From an uncultured Clostridia bacterium (lineage in GTDB: Bacteria; Bacillota; Clostridia; Lachnospirales; Anaerotignaceae): a stretch of 64,000 bases of DNA. Within the stretch, counting starts at the first letter, position 1; the number at the start of each line of letters is the position of its first letter. The notes below the pieces were generated by a model. The model made no database searches and was not told the origin of the DNA. It saw only the letters and a program-made list of their open reading frames with translations. A program made the position numbers and the translations under genes. The DNA lies in NCBI GenBank assembly GCA_945868505.1, contig CAMBLO010000005.1, positions 1 to 64,000 of the forward strand, in the 5' to 3' direction. Shown here one piece after another: positions 1 through 8,221 of the stretch.

Positions 1-40
1 GTAATTATCTCATAAAAACTGGCAAGCGACACGGTACTCA

Positions 41-121
41 CTATTGTGCGTTTACCTCAGATACACGGATCAGATAAGACACTTGTCCTTTTTTATTGGT
101 TTTCTTGATGATTTGTGCCAT
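41..121 (-). pseudogene. integrase N-terminal stub
   Basis: A 26-residue reading frame starts at an ATG preceded by an ideal Shine-Dalgarno (AAAGGAGG). Its first residues, MAQIIKKTNKKGQVSYLIRV, resemble the start of the arm-binding domain of clostridial tyrosine integrases. Similarity stops after RVS and a stop codon follows five codons later, so the catalytic part is missing. The track ORF begins further upstream only because the frame happens to be open. I infer a gene truncated by deletion or recombination at the edge of element A. Confidence 0.5.
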
Positions 122-163
122 GAAAAAAAGACCTCCTTTATTTGGATTTTGGGTATGCAAATA

Positions 164-262
164 AAGCGGTCCTGTGGTATAATGTGCTTGCTTAGGGCGT
201 GTTATACCACGGTATGACCGCTTATCCCTCACTTTGTTGGTAGCAGAGTGGGGGATTTTTTA
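164..262 (+). promoter_or_regulatory. extended -10 promoter, inverted repeat and terminator
   Basis: On the plus strand TGGTATAAT (175-183) is an extended -10 element. About 40 bases later a 9-bp stem (TCCCTCACT / AGTGGGGGA) is followed by TTTTTTATTTT, a Rho-independent terminator. The -10 lies within a large inverted repeat, AGCGGTC..GTGGTATAA paired with TTATACCAC..GACCGCT. Together they could produce a very short RNA between the divergent integrase stub and dinD, or simply end read-through transcription. No good -35 is visible. Confidence 0.35.
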
Positions 263-264
263 TT

Positions 265-1095
265 TTATCTTCTGGGTAATTTTTTGCGTTCTTTTTCAAG
301 TTGTTTGATACTTTTTTCTGGAGTAGGTAATTCCTCTGGTGCCTTACCGCTGATTTCTAGCATTGTTTTTCTTACTTTTGCACCGACTTCGTAATGTGTT
401 CGATTTGCTTTATCCTCTGTATTGATGCTATCGTCGTTTCTAAGTTTTTCTTCTGTTTGTGTGATACGAAAATAGTTTGCTGCAAGTTCTGTTGCTCCCA
501 TATAATCAAGGATATCATCTTTTGGTTTTAATCCTTTTCTGGATTTAATATCCTGAGCAGTTTCGCCGTTATAAAGACCTTTGTAGCCATAATTATAAAA
601 TTTTCCATAATTTACTACACCGGCTTTGTTTGCTGCATCGAACAGCTTTTTATTAAAACCTTTAACAGAATGACGAAGCTCTAATCTACGTTCATCTTCA
701 GAAAGATTGGCAAATTCGCTGGTTTCTTGTTGTCTGGTTTTTACAGCAAAATATGTTTGGCCAAGAGCAACGGTTTTCTTTCTGGGATCACCATTTTGAA
801 CTATGAGATAGCAAGCATATCTAGTAAGCATAATATCGGCAATAGGTTTAGAAGATACGCCGGCTGCTACGATTTTGTTGACCTCAACAAAATGGTCAGA
901 AGGTTCAATTTCACTGCCTTGGCAGGCAATAAATGCTTTTTCTATTACCTTATAAAAGTTTCGCCATTCTTTATATCCAAGAACTTCTTGGAGTTCTCTG
1001 GCAAGCCAGTATTCATCTCCGTATTCATTGATATGTTTGATGCTTTCAAACACGCTTTCATTATAGTTTTCAATATTGTTTGTGATAAAAATCAC
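265..1095 (-). CDS. dinD: DNA damage-inducible protein D (DinD family)
   Basis: The 276-residue product matches the DinD family along its length. Diagnostic stretches include YWLARELQEVLGYKEWRNF near the N-terminus, the block TRYACYLIVQNGDPRKK, the GQTYFAVKTRQQE motif, and the C-terminal ELAANYFRITQTEEKL and EELPTPEKSIKQLE segments. The length is close to that of E. coli DinD (about 274). DinD is SOS-induced in enterobacteria and is reported to modulate RecA; the N-terminal part resembles BRO/KilA-type antirepressor domains, so a role in mobile-element control is possible. It lies between an integrase stub and an XRE repressor in AT-rich DNA, indicating acquired cargo. The ATG is preceded by AGGAAAGGGTG. 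Confidence 0.85.
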   Translation of the reverse strand: MIFITNNIENYNESVFESIKHINEYGDEYWLARELQEVLGYKEWRNFYKVIEKAFIACQGSEIEPSDHFVEVNKIVAAGVSSKPIADIMLTRYACYLIVQNGDPRKKTVALGQTYFAVKTRQQETSEFANLSEDERRLELRHSVKGFNKKLFDAANKAGVVNYGKFYNYGYKGLYNGETAQDIKSRKGLKPKDDILDYMGATELAANYFRITQTEEKLRNDDSINTEDKANRTHYEVGAKVRKTMLEISGKAPEELPTPEKSIKQLEKERKKLPRR

Positions 1096-1123
1096 CCTTT
1101 CCTAATAAAACAATTTTATATAG

Positions 1124-1819
1124 TTATTCAATGTCATCCAAGTCTGTATTATTTTGATTTAAATCATCTTCGTCTGAATCATTTAAATCAAAATTGTCTA
1201 CATCCAAATCATTTAAATCAAAATTATCTACATCGCCAGAACTACTATCCAAATCATTTCTTATATAATCTAGAGCTTTTTGAACTTTGCTTAAAAAAAT
1301 ATATTTAGAATCGAACCCAGTTCCTATTGTAGTGTTTAATTCTGAACTTGGATCTGCACATGCAGAAAAAACAGCTTCGTTAATTTGTTTACATTTCTTA
1401 ATATCAAAAAAACTATTTATATTTTGAAAGAATTCTAAAGCAAAATCACTAGTGAGAATAATCTCTAACGATTCTATAACGTTATAAAGTGGTTCAACAT
1501 TATTTCTTTCTAAGTCTTTGTCTATTTTTTGTATAGTGGATAGCTGGAAGGCTGCATGATTAGATAATCCCAGTGATTGTGCATTGGCTTTTTGCATCAA
1601 ATTTTTATAATTACTCTGTCCGATTAGATAATCAACACTTACTTTAAAGAATTTTGCTAGTTTTTTTAAGGTTTCGTAGTTTGGTTCTCGTCCATTTAGA
1701 TAATAGGAAAATGCTTGAGGAGTTAAGCCTAACGAATTAGCAATCTGTGCTTGGGTTGTCTGTGGGTTATGCTCTTTATATTCATTTAATAATTCTCTAA
1801 ATCGGCTATGAAAATCCAT
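1124..1819 (-). CDS. XRE-family repressor with acidic repeat tail
   Basis: The N-terminal ~70 residues form a classic helix-turn-helix of the Cro/CI (XRE) family: TQAQIANSLGLTPQAFSYYL followed by EPNYETLKKLAKFFKVSVDYLIG. The middle (about 70-190) is helical and not recognised. The C-terminus is strongly acidic and built on a 10-residue repeat (DVDNFDLNDL), mirrored by a 30-bp tandem DNA repeat around 1175-1240. The gene is divergent from the strong promoter at 1925-1952, whose spacer carries a palindrome, so it probably represses that promoter. Start ATG has GGAGGTG upstream. It is likely the lysogeny-type regulator of element A. Confidence 0.7.
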   Translation of the reverse strand: MDFHSRFRELLNEYKEHNPQTTQAQIANSLGLTPQAFSYYLNGREPNYETLKKLAKFFKVSVDYLIGQSNYKNLMQKANAQSLGLSNHAAFQLSTIQKIDKDLERNNVEPLYNVIESLEIILTSDFALEFFQNINSFFDIKKCKQINEAVFSACADPSSELNTTIGTGFDSKYIFLSKVQKALDYIRNDLDSSSGDVDNFDLNDLDVDNFDLNDSDEDDLNQNNTDLDDIE

Positions 1820-1924
1820 ATTTACACCTCCAGTCTTAGATTATCATGAAAAAGATGATTTTTCAATGATTAAATAAAAAAATAAACAAAAATAATATTT
1901 ATAAAATAAATAATAATAAAAATG

Positions 1925-1952
1925 TTGACATTTGGATAGCGCTATGTATAAT
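1925..1952 (+). promoter_or_regulatory. strong promoter with palindromic operator in spacer
   Basis: TTGACA (1925-1930) and TATAAT (1947-1952) are consensus -35 and -10 boxes 16 bp apart. The spacer contains the perfect palindrome ATAGCGCTAT (1936-1945). The site lies about 105 bp upstream of the divergent XRE gene. I infer it is the operator through which that repressor silences rightward transcription. Confidence 0.7.
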
Positions 1953-2007
1953 AAAAAATATGATTTTTAAAAAATAAAATCATAAAATATTTGATGGAGG
2001 TGCGTAG

Positions 2008-2040
2008 ATGAATAAAGTAGGTCGATTTTTCAATGCTTGA
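2008..2040 (+). CDS. 10-codon leader peptide candidate
   Basis: Downstream of the 1925-1952 promoter, ATG is preceded by GGAGGTG at good spacing and encodes only MNKVGRFFNA before a stop. The following ~130 bases contain GACCTATGT twice and the inverted AGGTCGA, and have no further open frame. It may be the broken start of a lost gene or a leader peptide. No homology is recognised. Confidence 0.25.
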   Translation: MNKVGRFFNA

Positions 2041-2171
2041 TCCGCTACAAATTCAGTAATATCAATTCTTGCAGAGATTTTTGACCTATGTAAAAAAGAT
2101 TGGTTGAATTGGGCATGTTTGTAGACATGGAATTCGACCTATGTCTGAAGTTATAAAATAACTTTCGAGTA

Positions 2172-2369
2172 TCATGGAACCGCATTGGTTTTATCAGACG
2201 TTTTCTGTTTTTCATCCTCTTGTATTTTTATAGCAATCATTTTATTTCTGTAAATTGCTTTAGCGATTTCTTCTCTAATCCGTGCCGCTTCCTTAGGAGT
2301 GCTCTGGCAGTAGGAAACAGTAACTTTATATTTTTTGGTGTTCTTTTGGCATAAGAAATCTCCTTTCAA
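2172..2369 (-). CDS. small conserved-type protein, apparently frameshifted start
   Basis: The frame encodes about 65 residues with a core YKVTVSYCQSTPKEAARIRE. Short proteins of this style are common beside clostridial recombinases, but I cannot name the family. The best start (AAAGGAGATTTCTTATG) is out of frame with the core and reads only MPKEHQKI before a stop. The in-frame start at 2369 lies inside the Shine-Dalgarno itself. A one-base change near 2345 would join the good start to the core, so a recent frameshift is likely. Confidence 0.4.
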   Translation of the reverse strand: MKGDFLCQKNTKKYKVTVSYCQSTPKEAARIREEIAKAIYRNKMIAIKIQEDEKQKTSDKTNAVP

Positions 2370-2485
2370 AAAAACTATTTTCTATTATTTTTTGGATGAA
2401 AAGAGGGCGTTATAAATCATTGTATATTTTACAATATTTATAGAAAAATATTATGTAGTAAAGATGGATAGACAATGGGACAATT

Positions 2486-3829
2486 ATGATTGTGTTTATG
2501 AACGAGGAAAGGAGCAGGAGCTTTACCGTAGAGAATGGCGCTACTCTGAATGTGGGTGAATATAAGGTTACAGGTATTGTAAATGTAGCAGCCGGTGCCG
2601 AACTTGTTGTAGTTGATGACGGTGTAGGATGCCAAATGATCGGCGATAGTAGCATGGATATCACCGATGGTCAGGCTCAGGTTAAATTTGACACCAATAC
2701 AGAAATCATCATCCCTGCAGATACTAAAGCAGAGATTAATGGTACATTCATGGATGGCGGCAATGGCACTGAGGACGATGCTTATCGTCTGCCTAAAAAC
2801 GACAAGCTGATTGTTGCGGGTACGCTGACCGTGGCTGAGGGCAATAAGATGGAAATCGCCGGCACCACAGAAGTTACTGGCAAAGTAGATGTTAGCGGTG
2901 CAAATTCTGCTGTGGAAATCGTTGTACTTAAGAGTGGGGCAGCGGGTGGCACTCTGGATATCAAAAACGGTGGCGTTGTTTCCGTTATGGAGGGTGCAAA
3001 ACTGACGGTTCCAGATAGTAACGTAGCTTCCATTGCAGGTGACGGTAAGGTTATTACAGATGGTCAAAGTACTGTTGATGTACCCAATAATAGCATCACA
3101 GTAGAAAAGAAATATATCATCACTTTTGATGCAAATGGCGGTAGATTCCCTGATGACACGGTAACAAAGAAAGTTGAAACAGTCGATGGTAAGTTGAATA
3201 CAGTGCCTGATGACCCTACTCGCGGCGGCTATCGTTTCAGAGGTTGGGATCAAGTTGTAGACCAAGAATTTACAGAAAATACAACCATCACAGCAATGTG
3301 GAGCAAAAAAGGCAGTTCCAGCTCTAGCGGCGGTTCTTCTTCCTCCGGCAGCTCTTCCAGCACAAAACCAGCTGAAAAACCCGAAGAAAAACCTGTTGAA
3401 AAACCCGAAGAAAAACCTGCAGCACCTACAAACCCTGCAGAAGTTCCTGCAGAAGAAAAAATCGTTCTGGTTTTAAATCAGAAGGTTTCTAACGTATTCG
3501 GTGAACCCGTTGTGAACGACGTTGCTCCCATCATCCGCGAAGACAGAACCATGCTGCCTATCCGCTTCATTGCAGAAGGTTTGGGCGCAGCAGTGGCTTG
3601 GGATGACGCAGTGAATAAGGTTTCCATTACAAAGGATGATATGGTAATCGAAATTCTCGTTGATTCCGCTGTTGCTTTTGTCAATGGTGAACCAGTAGCA
3701 CTGGATTCTCCTGCATTCATCGAAAACAGCAGAACTTATCTGCCTTTGAGATTTATTGCAGAAAATCTGGGCGCAACTGTTTTCTGGAACGCTGAAACAA
3801 AGGAAGTAACTGTAGTTCCCAATAAATAA
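2486..3829 (+). pseudogene. surface protein with InlB-type repeat and stalk domain, 5' truncated
   Basis: The frame contains a beta-helix-like region rich in short G/V/N repeats (to about residue 200), an InlB/Listeria-Bacteroides repeat (YIITFDANGG through TAMW, about 205-272), a Ser/Gly and KPEEKP linker, and a copper-amine-oxidase N-terminal-like stalk domain (about 333-447; two PIRFIAEGLG/PLRFIAENLG blocks). These are exported cell-surface modules, yet the frame has no signal peptide and no convincing ribosome site, and AT-rich element DNA begins just upstream. I infer that insertion or recombination of element A removed the promoter and N-terminus. The 3' end is intact with a strong terminator. 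Confidence 0.7.
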
Positions 3830-3849
3830 TTCTCTATAAAATAATTTAT

Positions 3850-3878
3850 CCCCCGACCCAATGGTCGGGGGATTTTTT
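3850..3878 (+). terminator. Rho-independent terminator
   Basis: A 9-bp GC-rich stem CCCCCGACC / GGTCGGGGG with CAAT loop is followed by ATTTTTT, just after the surface-protein gene. Confidence 0.9.
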
Positions 3879-3894
3879 GTGCTGTAAAACAGAA

Positions 3895-5007
3895 TCAGAT
3901 CAGACCCAGTTCCTTTGCACATTCTTCCAGTGCATCCACAACCTTATCCAGATCTTCTTTGGTATGGTCTGCGGAAATGATGGTACGCAGGCGGGCTGTG
4001 CCTCTGGGCACCATAGGGAACTGCAGTGCCTGGGCATAAACACCTCTTTCATACATCATCTGGCTCAGTTTCTGGGCTTTTTCCGCATCGCCAACGATGA
4101 TGGGGATAACGGGAGTTACAGATGTGCCGATATTCAGACCCAGCTTGCTGAGGCGGTCTGCGAAATAGTTGCGGTTTTCCCACAGCTTATCTACCAGCTC
4201 TGTATTTTCCATCACCAGATCCACTGCCTTTGCCGCTGCTGCTGTCAAGCAGGGAGCCATGGGAGAAGCGGTGAAGATGAAGCTTCTTGCCTTGGGGCGC
4301 AGGCTTTCGATGAAATCCTTAGGGCCTGCTACGAAGCCGCCTGCGGAACCAAAGGCCTTGGAAAGGGAGCCTGTTTCGATGATGATGCGGTCTCTCAGGC
4401 CGAAGTGGTCAACAGTACCTCTGCCGGCAGGGCCCATAACGCCGTCGCCGTGGGCATCGTCTACTACCAGCATTGCGCCGTATTTATCTGCCAAATCTGC
4501 CATTTCGGGCAGGGGAGCCAAATCCCCGTCCATGCTGAATACGCCATCGGTGATGATGAGCTTTTTGCCTTCCACGGGCTCTTTCAGCAGTTCTTCCAGG
4601 TGTGCCATATCCATGTGGCGGAACACCTTGATCTTTGCACCGGACAGGCGGCAGCCATCGATGATGGAGCCGTGGTTCAGTTCATCGCTGTAGATGAAAT
4701 CGCCCTTGCCAACCAGCTGGGGAATCAGACCGGAATTGGCGGAAACACCGCAGTTGAATACCAATGTGGCTTCCACGCCTTTGAATTTTGCCAGCTTTTC
4801 TTCCAGTTCGTCATGAACGGGATAGTTACCGCAGATATTTCTGCTGGCTGTTGTGGCAACGCCGTATTTTTCCAAAGCGTCTTTTGCTGCAGCTACTACT
4901 GCGGGATGGTTTGCCAGACCCAGGTAGTTATTGGATGCCATATTGATGACTTCACGGCCATCCAGAATGATGCGGCCGCCCTGGGGGCTATATAATGTTC
5001 TGTACAT
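3895..5007 (-). CDS. kbl: glycine C-acetyltransferase / BioF-like alpha-oxoamine synthase
   Basis: This is a PLP-dependent alpha-oxoamine synthase (fold type I). Visible motifs are NMASNNYLGLANHP, the CGNYPVHDELEE segment, VVDDAHGDGVMG with the cofactor-binding Asp-Ala-His, and the Schiff-base lysine in ETGSLSKAFG (K217). The C-terminus FPMVPRGTARLRTIISADHT is typical of 2-amino-3-ketobutyrate CoA ligase, which joins glycine and acetyl-CoA in threonine breakdown, but 8-amino-7-oxononanoate synthase is closely related. At 370 residues it is about 25 shorter at the N-terminus than usual; the start MYRTLYSPQGG has GAAGGT upstream. No tdh or biotin gene lies nearby, so substrate is uncertain. Confidence 0.8.
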   Translation of the reverse strand: MYRTLYSPQGGRIILDGREVINMASNNYLGLANHPAVVAAAKDALEKYGVATTASRNICGNYPVHDELEEKLAKFKGVEATLVFNCGVSANSGLIPQLVGKGDFIYSDELNHGSIIDGCRLSGAKIKVFRHMDMAHLEELLKEPVEGKKLIITDGVFSMDGDLAPLPEMADLADKYGAMLVVDDAHGDGVMGPAGRGTVDHFGLRDRIIIETGSLSKAFGSAGGFVAGPKDFIESLRPKARSFIFTASPMAPCLTAAAAKAVDLVMENTELVDKLWENRNYFADRLSKLGLNIGTSVTPVIPIIVGDAEKAQKLSQMMYERGVYAQALQFPMVPRGTARLRTIISADHTKEDLDKVVDALEECAKELGLI

Positions 5008-5509
5008 TGGGATACCTTCTTTCTTTTTTTGTAGTACAGTTTCTTACTGATATATCATACTACAAGGACAGTGAGAGAGGAAGGATAATTTCGTACAGAA
5101 AAAGTCAATTTGAATGGGGTTTTTTCGTGTATTTGGGATGATTTGGGCGAAAAAGGGGAACGGCGCCTTCTTGGGGGAGAAGACGCCGCGTAAGGGTTGT
5201 CATTGCCACGCAGAAAAACAGTTAGGGGGCGTTTTTTGCGCTTGGGAAGCAATGACAAGAAGAGATGAAAAGTTTGATTCAAAATAGTTTGAAGTTAGGA
5301 GAAAAACCTCAAACTACAGAAGCAAGCATAGTTAAAAATACGATGTTCTAAAAAAGACACCAAAACAACAACGTGTTTGATGCCTCAGTTATCGTTCTTT
5401 CTTAAGTACATCATACATGATTTTCGATAAAATATCAATAAAAAATTTCGCTGATATCCATACAAATTTTCGAAATTCCCTCCAAAGGATGGCGGAAACC
5501 AGAAAAATA
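5008..5509. other. 500-bp intergenic region with three inverted repeats
   Basis: No supported gene lies between kbl and the DtxR-type regulator. The region holds a hairpin GGCGCCTTCT/AGAAGACGCC (about 5163-5188), a wider 10-bp inverted repeat TTGTCATTGC / GCAATGACAA (about 5199-5264), and TAGTTTGA..AGG / CCT..TCAAACTA (about 5287-5317). The 75-codon ORF at 5055-5282 has no ribosome site and looks like noise. The repeats could be terminators or an unrecognised RNA element. Confidence 0.4.
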
Positions 5510-5538
5510 TTGTCAAATGTCACCTTTTTTGCTAACAT
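5510..5538 (+). promoter_or_regulatory. sigma-A-type promoter of the DtxR-like gene
   Basis: TTGTCA and TAACAT are spaced by 17 bp and lie about 30 bp upstream of the regulator's start codon. Confidence 0.6.
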
Positions 5539-5568
5539 TATGAATGAGAAGAAAGGTGGGAGACGGGT

Positions 5569-5961
5569 ATGAAAACACAGGAATCCATGGAAAATTATCT
5601 GGAAACCATTTATGTATTAGATCAGAAAACAGGCTATGTACGCTCGGTGGATGTGGCAACGGAATTGGGCTTCAGCAAACCCAGCATTTCCAACGCCATG
5701 AAAAAGCTGAAAGCGGAAGGCTATGTGCAGATAGAAGAAAAAGGTCGTATCGTGCTGACGGAAAAGGGCAGAGCCTTGGCAGAAGGAACCTATGAAAAGC
5801 ATTGCGTGATCTCTCATTTGCTGATGGATATTGGCGTCAGCGAGGAAACCGCCTTGAAGGATGCCTGCCGGATGGAGCATATCCTCAGCGAAGAAACCTT
5901 TGCTTGCATGAAAGCCCATCATCAGAAATGGCATGAACTGAATCCCGACGTGAAAGAATAA
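5569..5961 (+). CDS. DtxR/MntR-family metal-dependent regulator
   Basis: The 130-residue protein has an N-terminal winged helix (YLETIYVLDQKTGYVRSVDVA, then GFSKPSISNAMKKLKAEGYV) followed by a metal-sensing and dimerisation segment with EKHCVISHLL and CRMEHILSEE, matching the two-domain MntR/IdeR type without the C-terminal SH3 domain. Such proteins repress metal-uptake genes when loaded with Fe(II) or Mn(II). It is monocistronic with its own promoter and terminator. feoAB lies 13 kb away and is a conceivable but unproven target. ATG start preceded by AAAGGTGGGAG. Confidence 0.8.
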   Translation: MKTQESMENYLETIYVLDQKTGYVRSVDVATELGFSKPSISNAMKKLKAEGYVQIEEKGRIVLTEKGRALAEGTYEKHCVISHLLMDIGVSEETALKDACRMEHILSEETFACMKAHHQKWHELNPDVKE

Positions 5962-5966
5962 AAAAA

Positions 5967-6013
5967 CAGACCCAAAGTCCTCTTGGAAGGAAAAAGGGTC
6001 TGTTCTTTTTTGT
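5967..6013 (+). terminator. Rho-independent terminator
   Basis: CAGACCC pairs with GGGTCTG, followed by TTCTTTTTTG. It sits between convergent genes. Confidence 0.8.
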
Positions 6014-6014
6014 T

Positions 6015-7442
6015 TTATTGGAAATAGGAGTATCCGTAGAATTTGCCGTTTGCGGGGATTTCCCCGTGCTTTGCCTGAATCAGTTCGGAAACGGTCACCA
6101 GTTCATAGCCCTGCCCCTGCAGATAAGGCACCAAAATGGCGGTGGCTTCTGCGCTGGAGGTATAGATGCCGTGCATCAGGATGACTTTCCCATCCAGATC
6201 GCCGGAGGTTTTGATCACATCCAAAACAGCCTTGGCATCCCTGCTCTTCCAGTCCAGAGTATCAATGGACCAAAGGTAGATGGGCATGGGAATCTGTTTT
6301 TTCACGTTGTCATTGCATGCCCCATAGGGAGGACGGAAAACGGCGGGGTCTTTCCCCAGTGCCTTTTGGAAGGCAGCGGCTGTTTTCTGTACATCCGCAG
6401 AAATCTGTGCGGCAGTCAGTTTGCTGAAATTTTTATGGTCGTAGGAATGGCTGCCCACTTCGCAGCCCAGAGCGGCTTCCCGTTTTACCACATCGGGATA
6501 TCTTTCCACCAGATAGCCCAAGTCAAAGAAGGTAGCCTTGGCACCATATTGCTCCAGAGTATCCAAAATGGCATTGGTGGCAATGGGGTTGGGGCCGTCG
6601 TCATAGGTCAGAGCCACCATTTTCTTATTGGATTTTTCCGGAGGAAGCAGAGTATCTGCCTTGGGCACTTCGATTTTTGTCCGCATATCCTCGTAAGGGA
6701 TGGTCAGGCTGACGATACCGTAGCTGCCGGGGAAGAGGTCGTAACGGTCGAAATAGAACAGCACGCCTTCGGTGGTGAAGGCAAAGCGGTCGAAGCGACC
6801 CCCGTCCGGGGCAAGGAGTGTGGCATAGTTGCCGAAGATGCCCTTGTTATAAGGCTCTGTGGTGGTGAAATATTTCTGGGTATAGGCGGAAGCATTTTTT
6901 GCAAAATCCGTCCACATCAGTTCTTCTGCGGGAATTTCCACATCTTCGCTCAGGTCGAAATGGAAAACCTGGATGCGGGTATGGGGAGAAAGAACGCCAT
7001 CGGCTTCATGGGTCTCGAAAAATACAAGGCTCAGATGGTCGTTATCTGTCAGATAGGCTTCATAGCCCAAATACAATGTGGCTTCTGTTTCTTTGCTGTG
7101 TTTTGTTTCATTTTCCGCTGTTTCTGCCTGCAAAAATTCCTGATCGAAGGCGTTGCGGATCTCTGTCACGATGCCTGCAATGCGTTCATCCACGGCGGCA
7201 CACCCTGTTTTTGGATATTGCAGCACATAGGAAAGGGGCTTCTGATATTCCACCACGTTGGTGGCTTCTCCCGTTTCCTGATGTTCCTGATAGGCTGCCC
7301 AGTAGGTTTCCCCCTTTTGGGTCAGTTCTGTGATTTTTTTGCGATTGAGCATGGAAAGCCCGCTGCTGGTGGCGCTGCAGCCACAGCAGGAAAGGAGCAG
7401 TATGCTGAGCAAAAGGAATGCAAATATGCGTTTTGGTTTCAT
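6015..7442 (-). CDS. lipoprotein polysaccharide deacetylase (PdaC-like)
   Basis: A lipoprotein signal (FAFLLLSILLLSCCGCS) anchors the 475-residue protein outside the membrane. Residues about 55-245 resemble the DUF4163/DUF3298 pair, and about 265-455 form a NodB domain: LTYDDGPNP (catalytic Asp and metal-ligand Asp), SHSYDHKNF (metal His), RPPYGACN, and LMHGIYTS. This order is that of PdaC-type enzymes, which de-N-acetylate peptidoglycan or related N-acetylglucosamine polymers and confer lysozyme resistance. Its ATG overlaps the stop of the upstream ferredoxin gene by 4 bp, implying coupling. Substrate is inferred. Confidence 0.8.
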   Translation of the reverse strand: MKPKRIFAFLLLSILLLSCCGCSATSSGLSMLNRKKITELTQKGETYWAAYQEHQETGEATNVVEYQKPLSYVLQYPKTGCAAVDERIAGIVTEIRNAFDQEFLQAETAENETKHSKETEATLYLGYEAYLTDNDHLSLVFFETHEADGVLSPHTRIQVFHFDLSEDVEIPAEELMWTDFAKNASAYTQKYFTTTEPYNKGIFGNYATLLAPDGGRFDRFAFTTEGVLFYFDRYDLFPGSYGIVSLTIPYEDMRTKIEVPKADTLLPPEKSNKKMVALTYDDGPNPIATNAILDTLEQYGAKATFFDLGYLVERYPDVVKREAALGCEVGSHSYDHKNFSKLTAAQISADVQKTAAAFQKALGKDPAVFRPPYGACNDNVKKQIPMPIYLWSIDTLDWKSRDAKAVLDVIKTSGDLDGKVILMHGIYTSSAEATAILVPYLQGQGYELVTVSELIQAKHGEIPANGKFYGYSYFQ

Positions 7443-8221
7443 TGTTCATTCCCTCCTGTTTGATAAATGGGGTGTACATAGCGCCCGCGGGCTGCTGTTT
7501 TCTTGCCGTATTGGATGGCCTTGGCAGGGCAGCGGTTGATGCAGGCCAAACACAGATCGCATTTGTCCTCTGTCCATACGGGCTTGCCGACGGTCATGCT
7601 GATGCAGCCGCTGCTGCAGATTCGTTCACACTGCCCACAGCCGATGCAGTCGTTGGTGACATAGAAGGGTTTCGTTTTCATGCCCTTGCAGAAAGCAGGA
7701 TTCACCACCGTACTCAAAAAGCCCCCAAGCTTTCCCCGTTTTACCCGGAAGAAATCGCTCCAGTTCAATTTGATGGCACGGAGAATATTGTCCAGTGTTT
7801 TTTCTGCCTTTGCCAGCTTTTCGGCGGAGAGTTCTTCTTTTTCCGTATTGAACAGGATGACGCAGTTATCGGGCATCACCACGGAAAAGCCGCTGTCCAG
7901 CACAAGGCCGTTTTCCTCCAGTGTTGCTTCGAAAATATCAATAGATTTGCCGGCAGAGCTGCCGCAGGTGCAGACTGCAAAGATATAAGGATCACCGGAA
8001 TAATACAATTCCAGATTTTTAACAAAATCGGTCACGACTTTGGGGGGCGCCCAAGCGTAAACAGGGAATACGAAGCCCAGCCGTTCGCCTGCCTCCAAAG
8101 TATGGGTATAATTGCCTTCCCGCACAGCCAGAGCAATATCCATCAGGTCTTCGCCCAGACCATCGGCCAGTTTTTTTGCTGCTGCGTAGGAATTGCCGGT
8201 ACCGCTGAAATAATAGATCAT
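7439..8221 (-). CDS. EFR1-type flavodoxin-ferredoxin fusion
   Basis: The N-terminus IYYFSGTGNSYAAAKKLADG is an FMN-binding flavodoxin signature, with GFVFPVYAWAPP and CTCGSSAGKS completing the fold. The C-terminal ~80 residues carry two [4Fe-4S] motifs, CIGCGQCERIC and CDLCLACINRC. Such EFR1-family proteins are common soluble electron carriers in gut Clostridia, of unknown specific partner. The gene is translationally coupled to the deacetylase gene but no functional link is evident. Length (260) is normal. Confidence 0.85.
   Translation of the reverse strand: MIYYFSGTGNSYAAAKKLADGLGEDLMDIALAVREGNYTHTLEAGERLGFVFPVYAWAPPKVVTDFVKNLELYYSGDPYIFAVCTCGSSAGKSIDIFEATLEENGLVLDSGFSVVMPDNCVILFNTEKEELSAEKLAKAEKTLDNILRAIKLNWSDFFRVKRGKLGGFLSTVVNPAFCKGMKTKPFYVTNDCIGCGQCERICSSGCISMTVGKPVWTEDKCDLCLACINRCPAKAIQYGKKTAARGRYVHPIYQTGGNEQ

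Larger units (their letters stand above)
1..2485. mobile_element. AT-rich mobile element, right part (element A)
   Basis: This block is much richer in A and T than the genes to its right. It holds an integrase N-terminal stub, dinD, an XRE repressor with a divergent operator-promoter, and a small gene typical of recombinase neighbourhoods. The right boundary is inferred from the abrupt change in composition near 2480, where a surface-protein gene begins without its signal peptide. The left boundary lies outside the window and no terminal repeats could be identified, so the limits are approximate. Confidence 0.55.

Noticed and set aside
3877-4995. 372-codon plus-strand ORF
   Set aside because: Antisense shadow of the well-supported kbl gene; cysteine/histidine-rich nonsense composition.
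5055-5282. 75-codon minus-strand ORF
   Set aside because: No ribosome site, no homology, and it crosses hairpins in an intergenic region.
6018-7463. 481-codon plus-strand ORF
   Set aside because: Antisense to the polysaccharide deacetylase with clear NodB motifs on the other strand.
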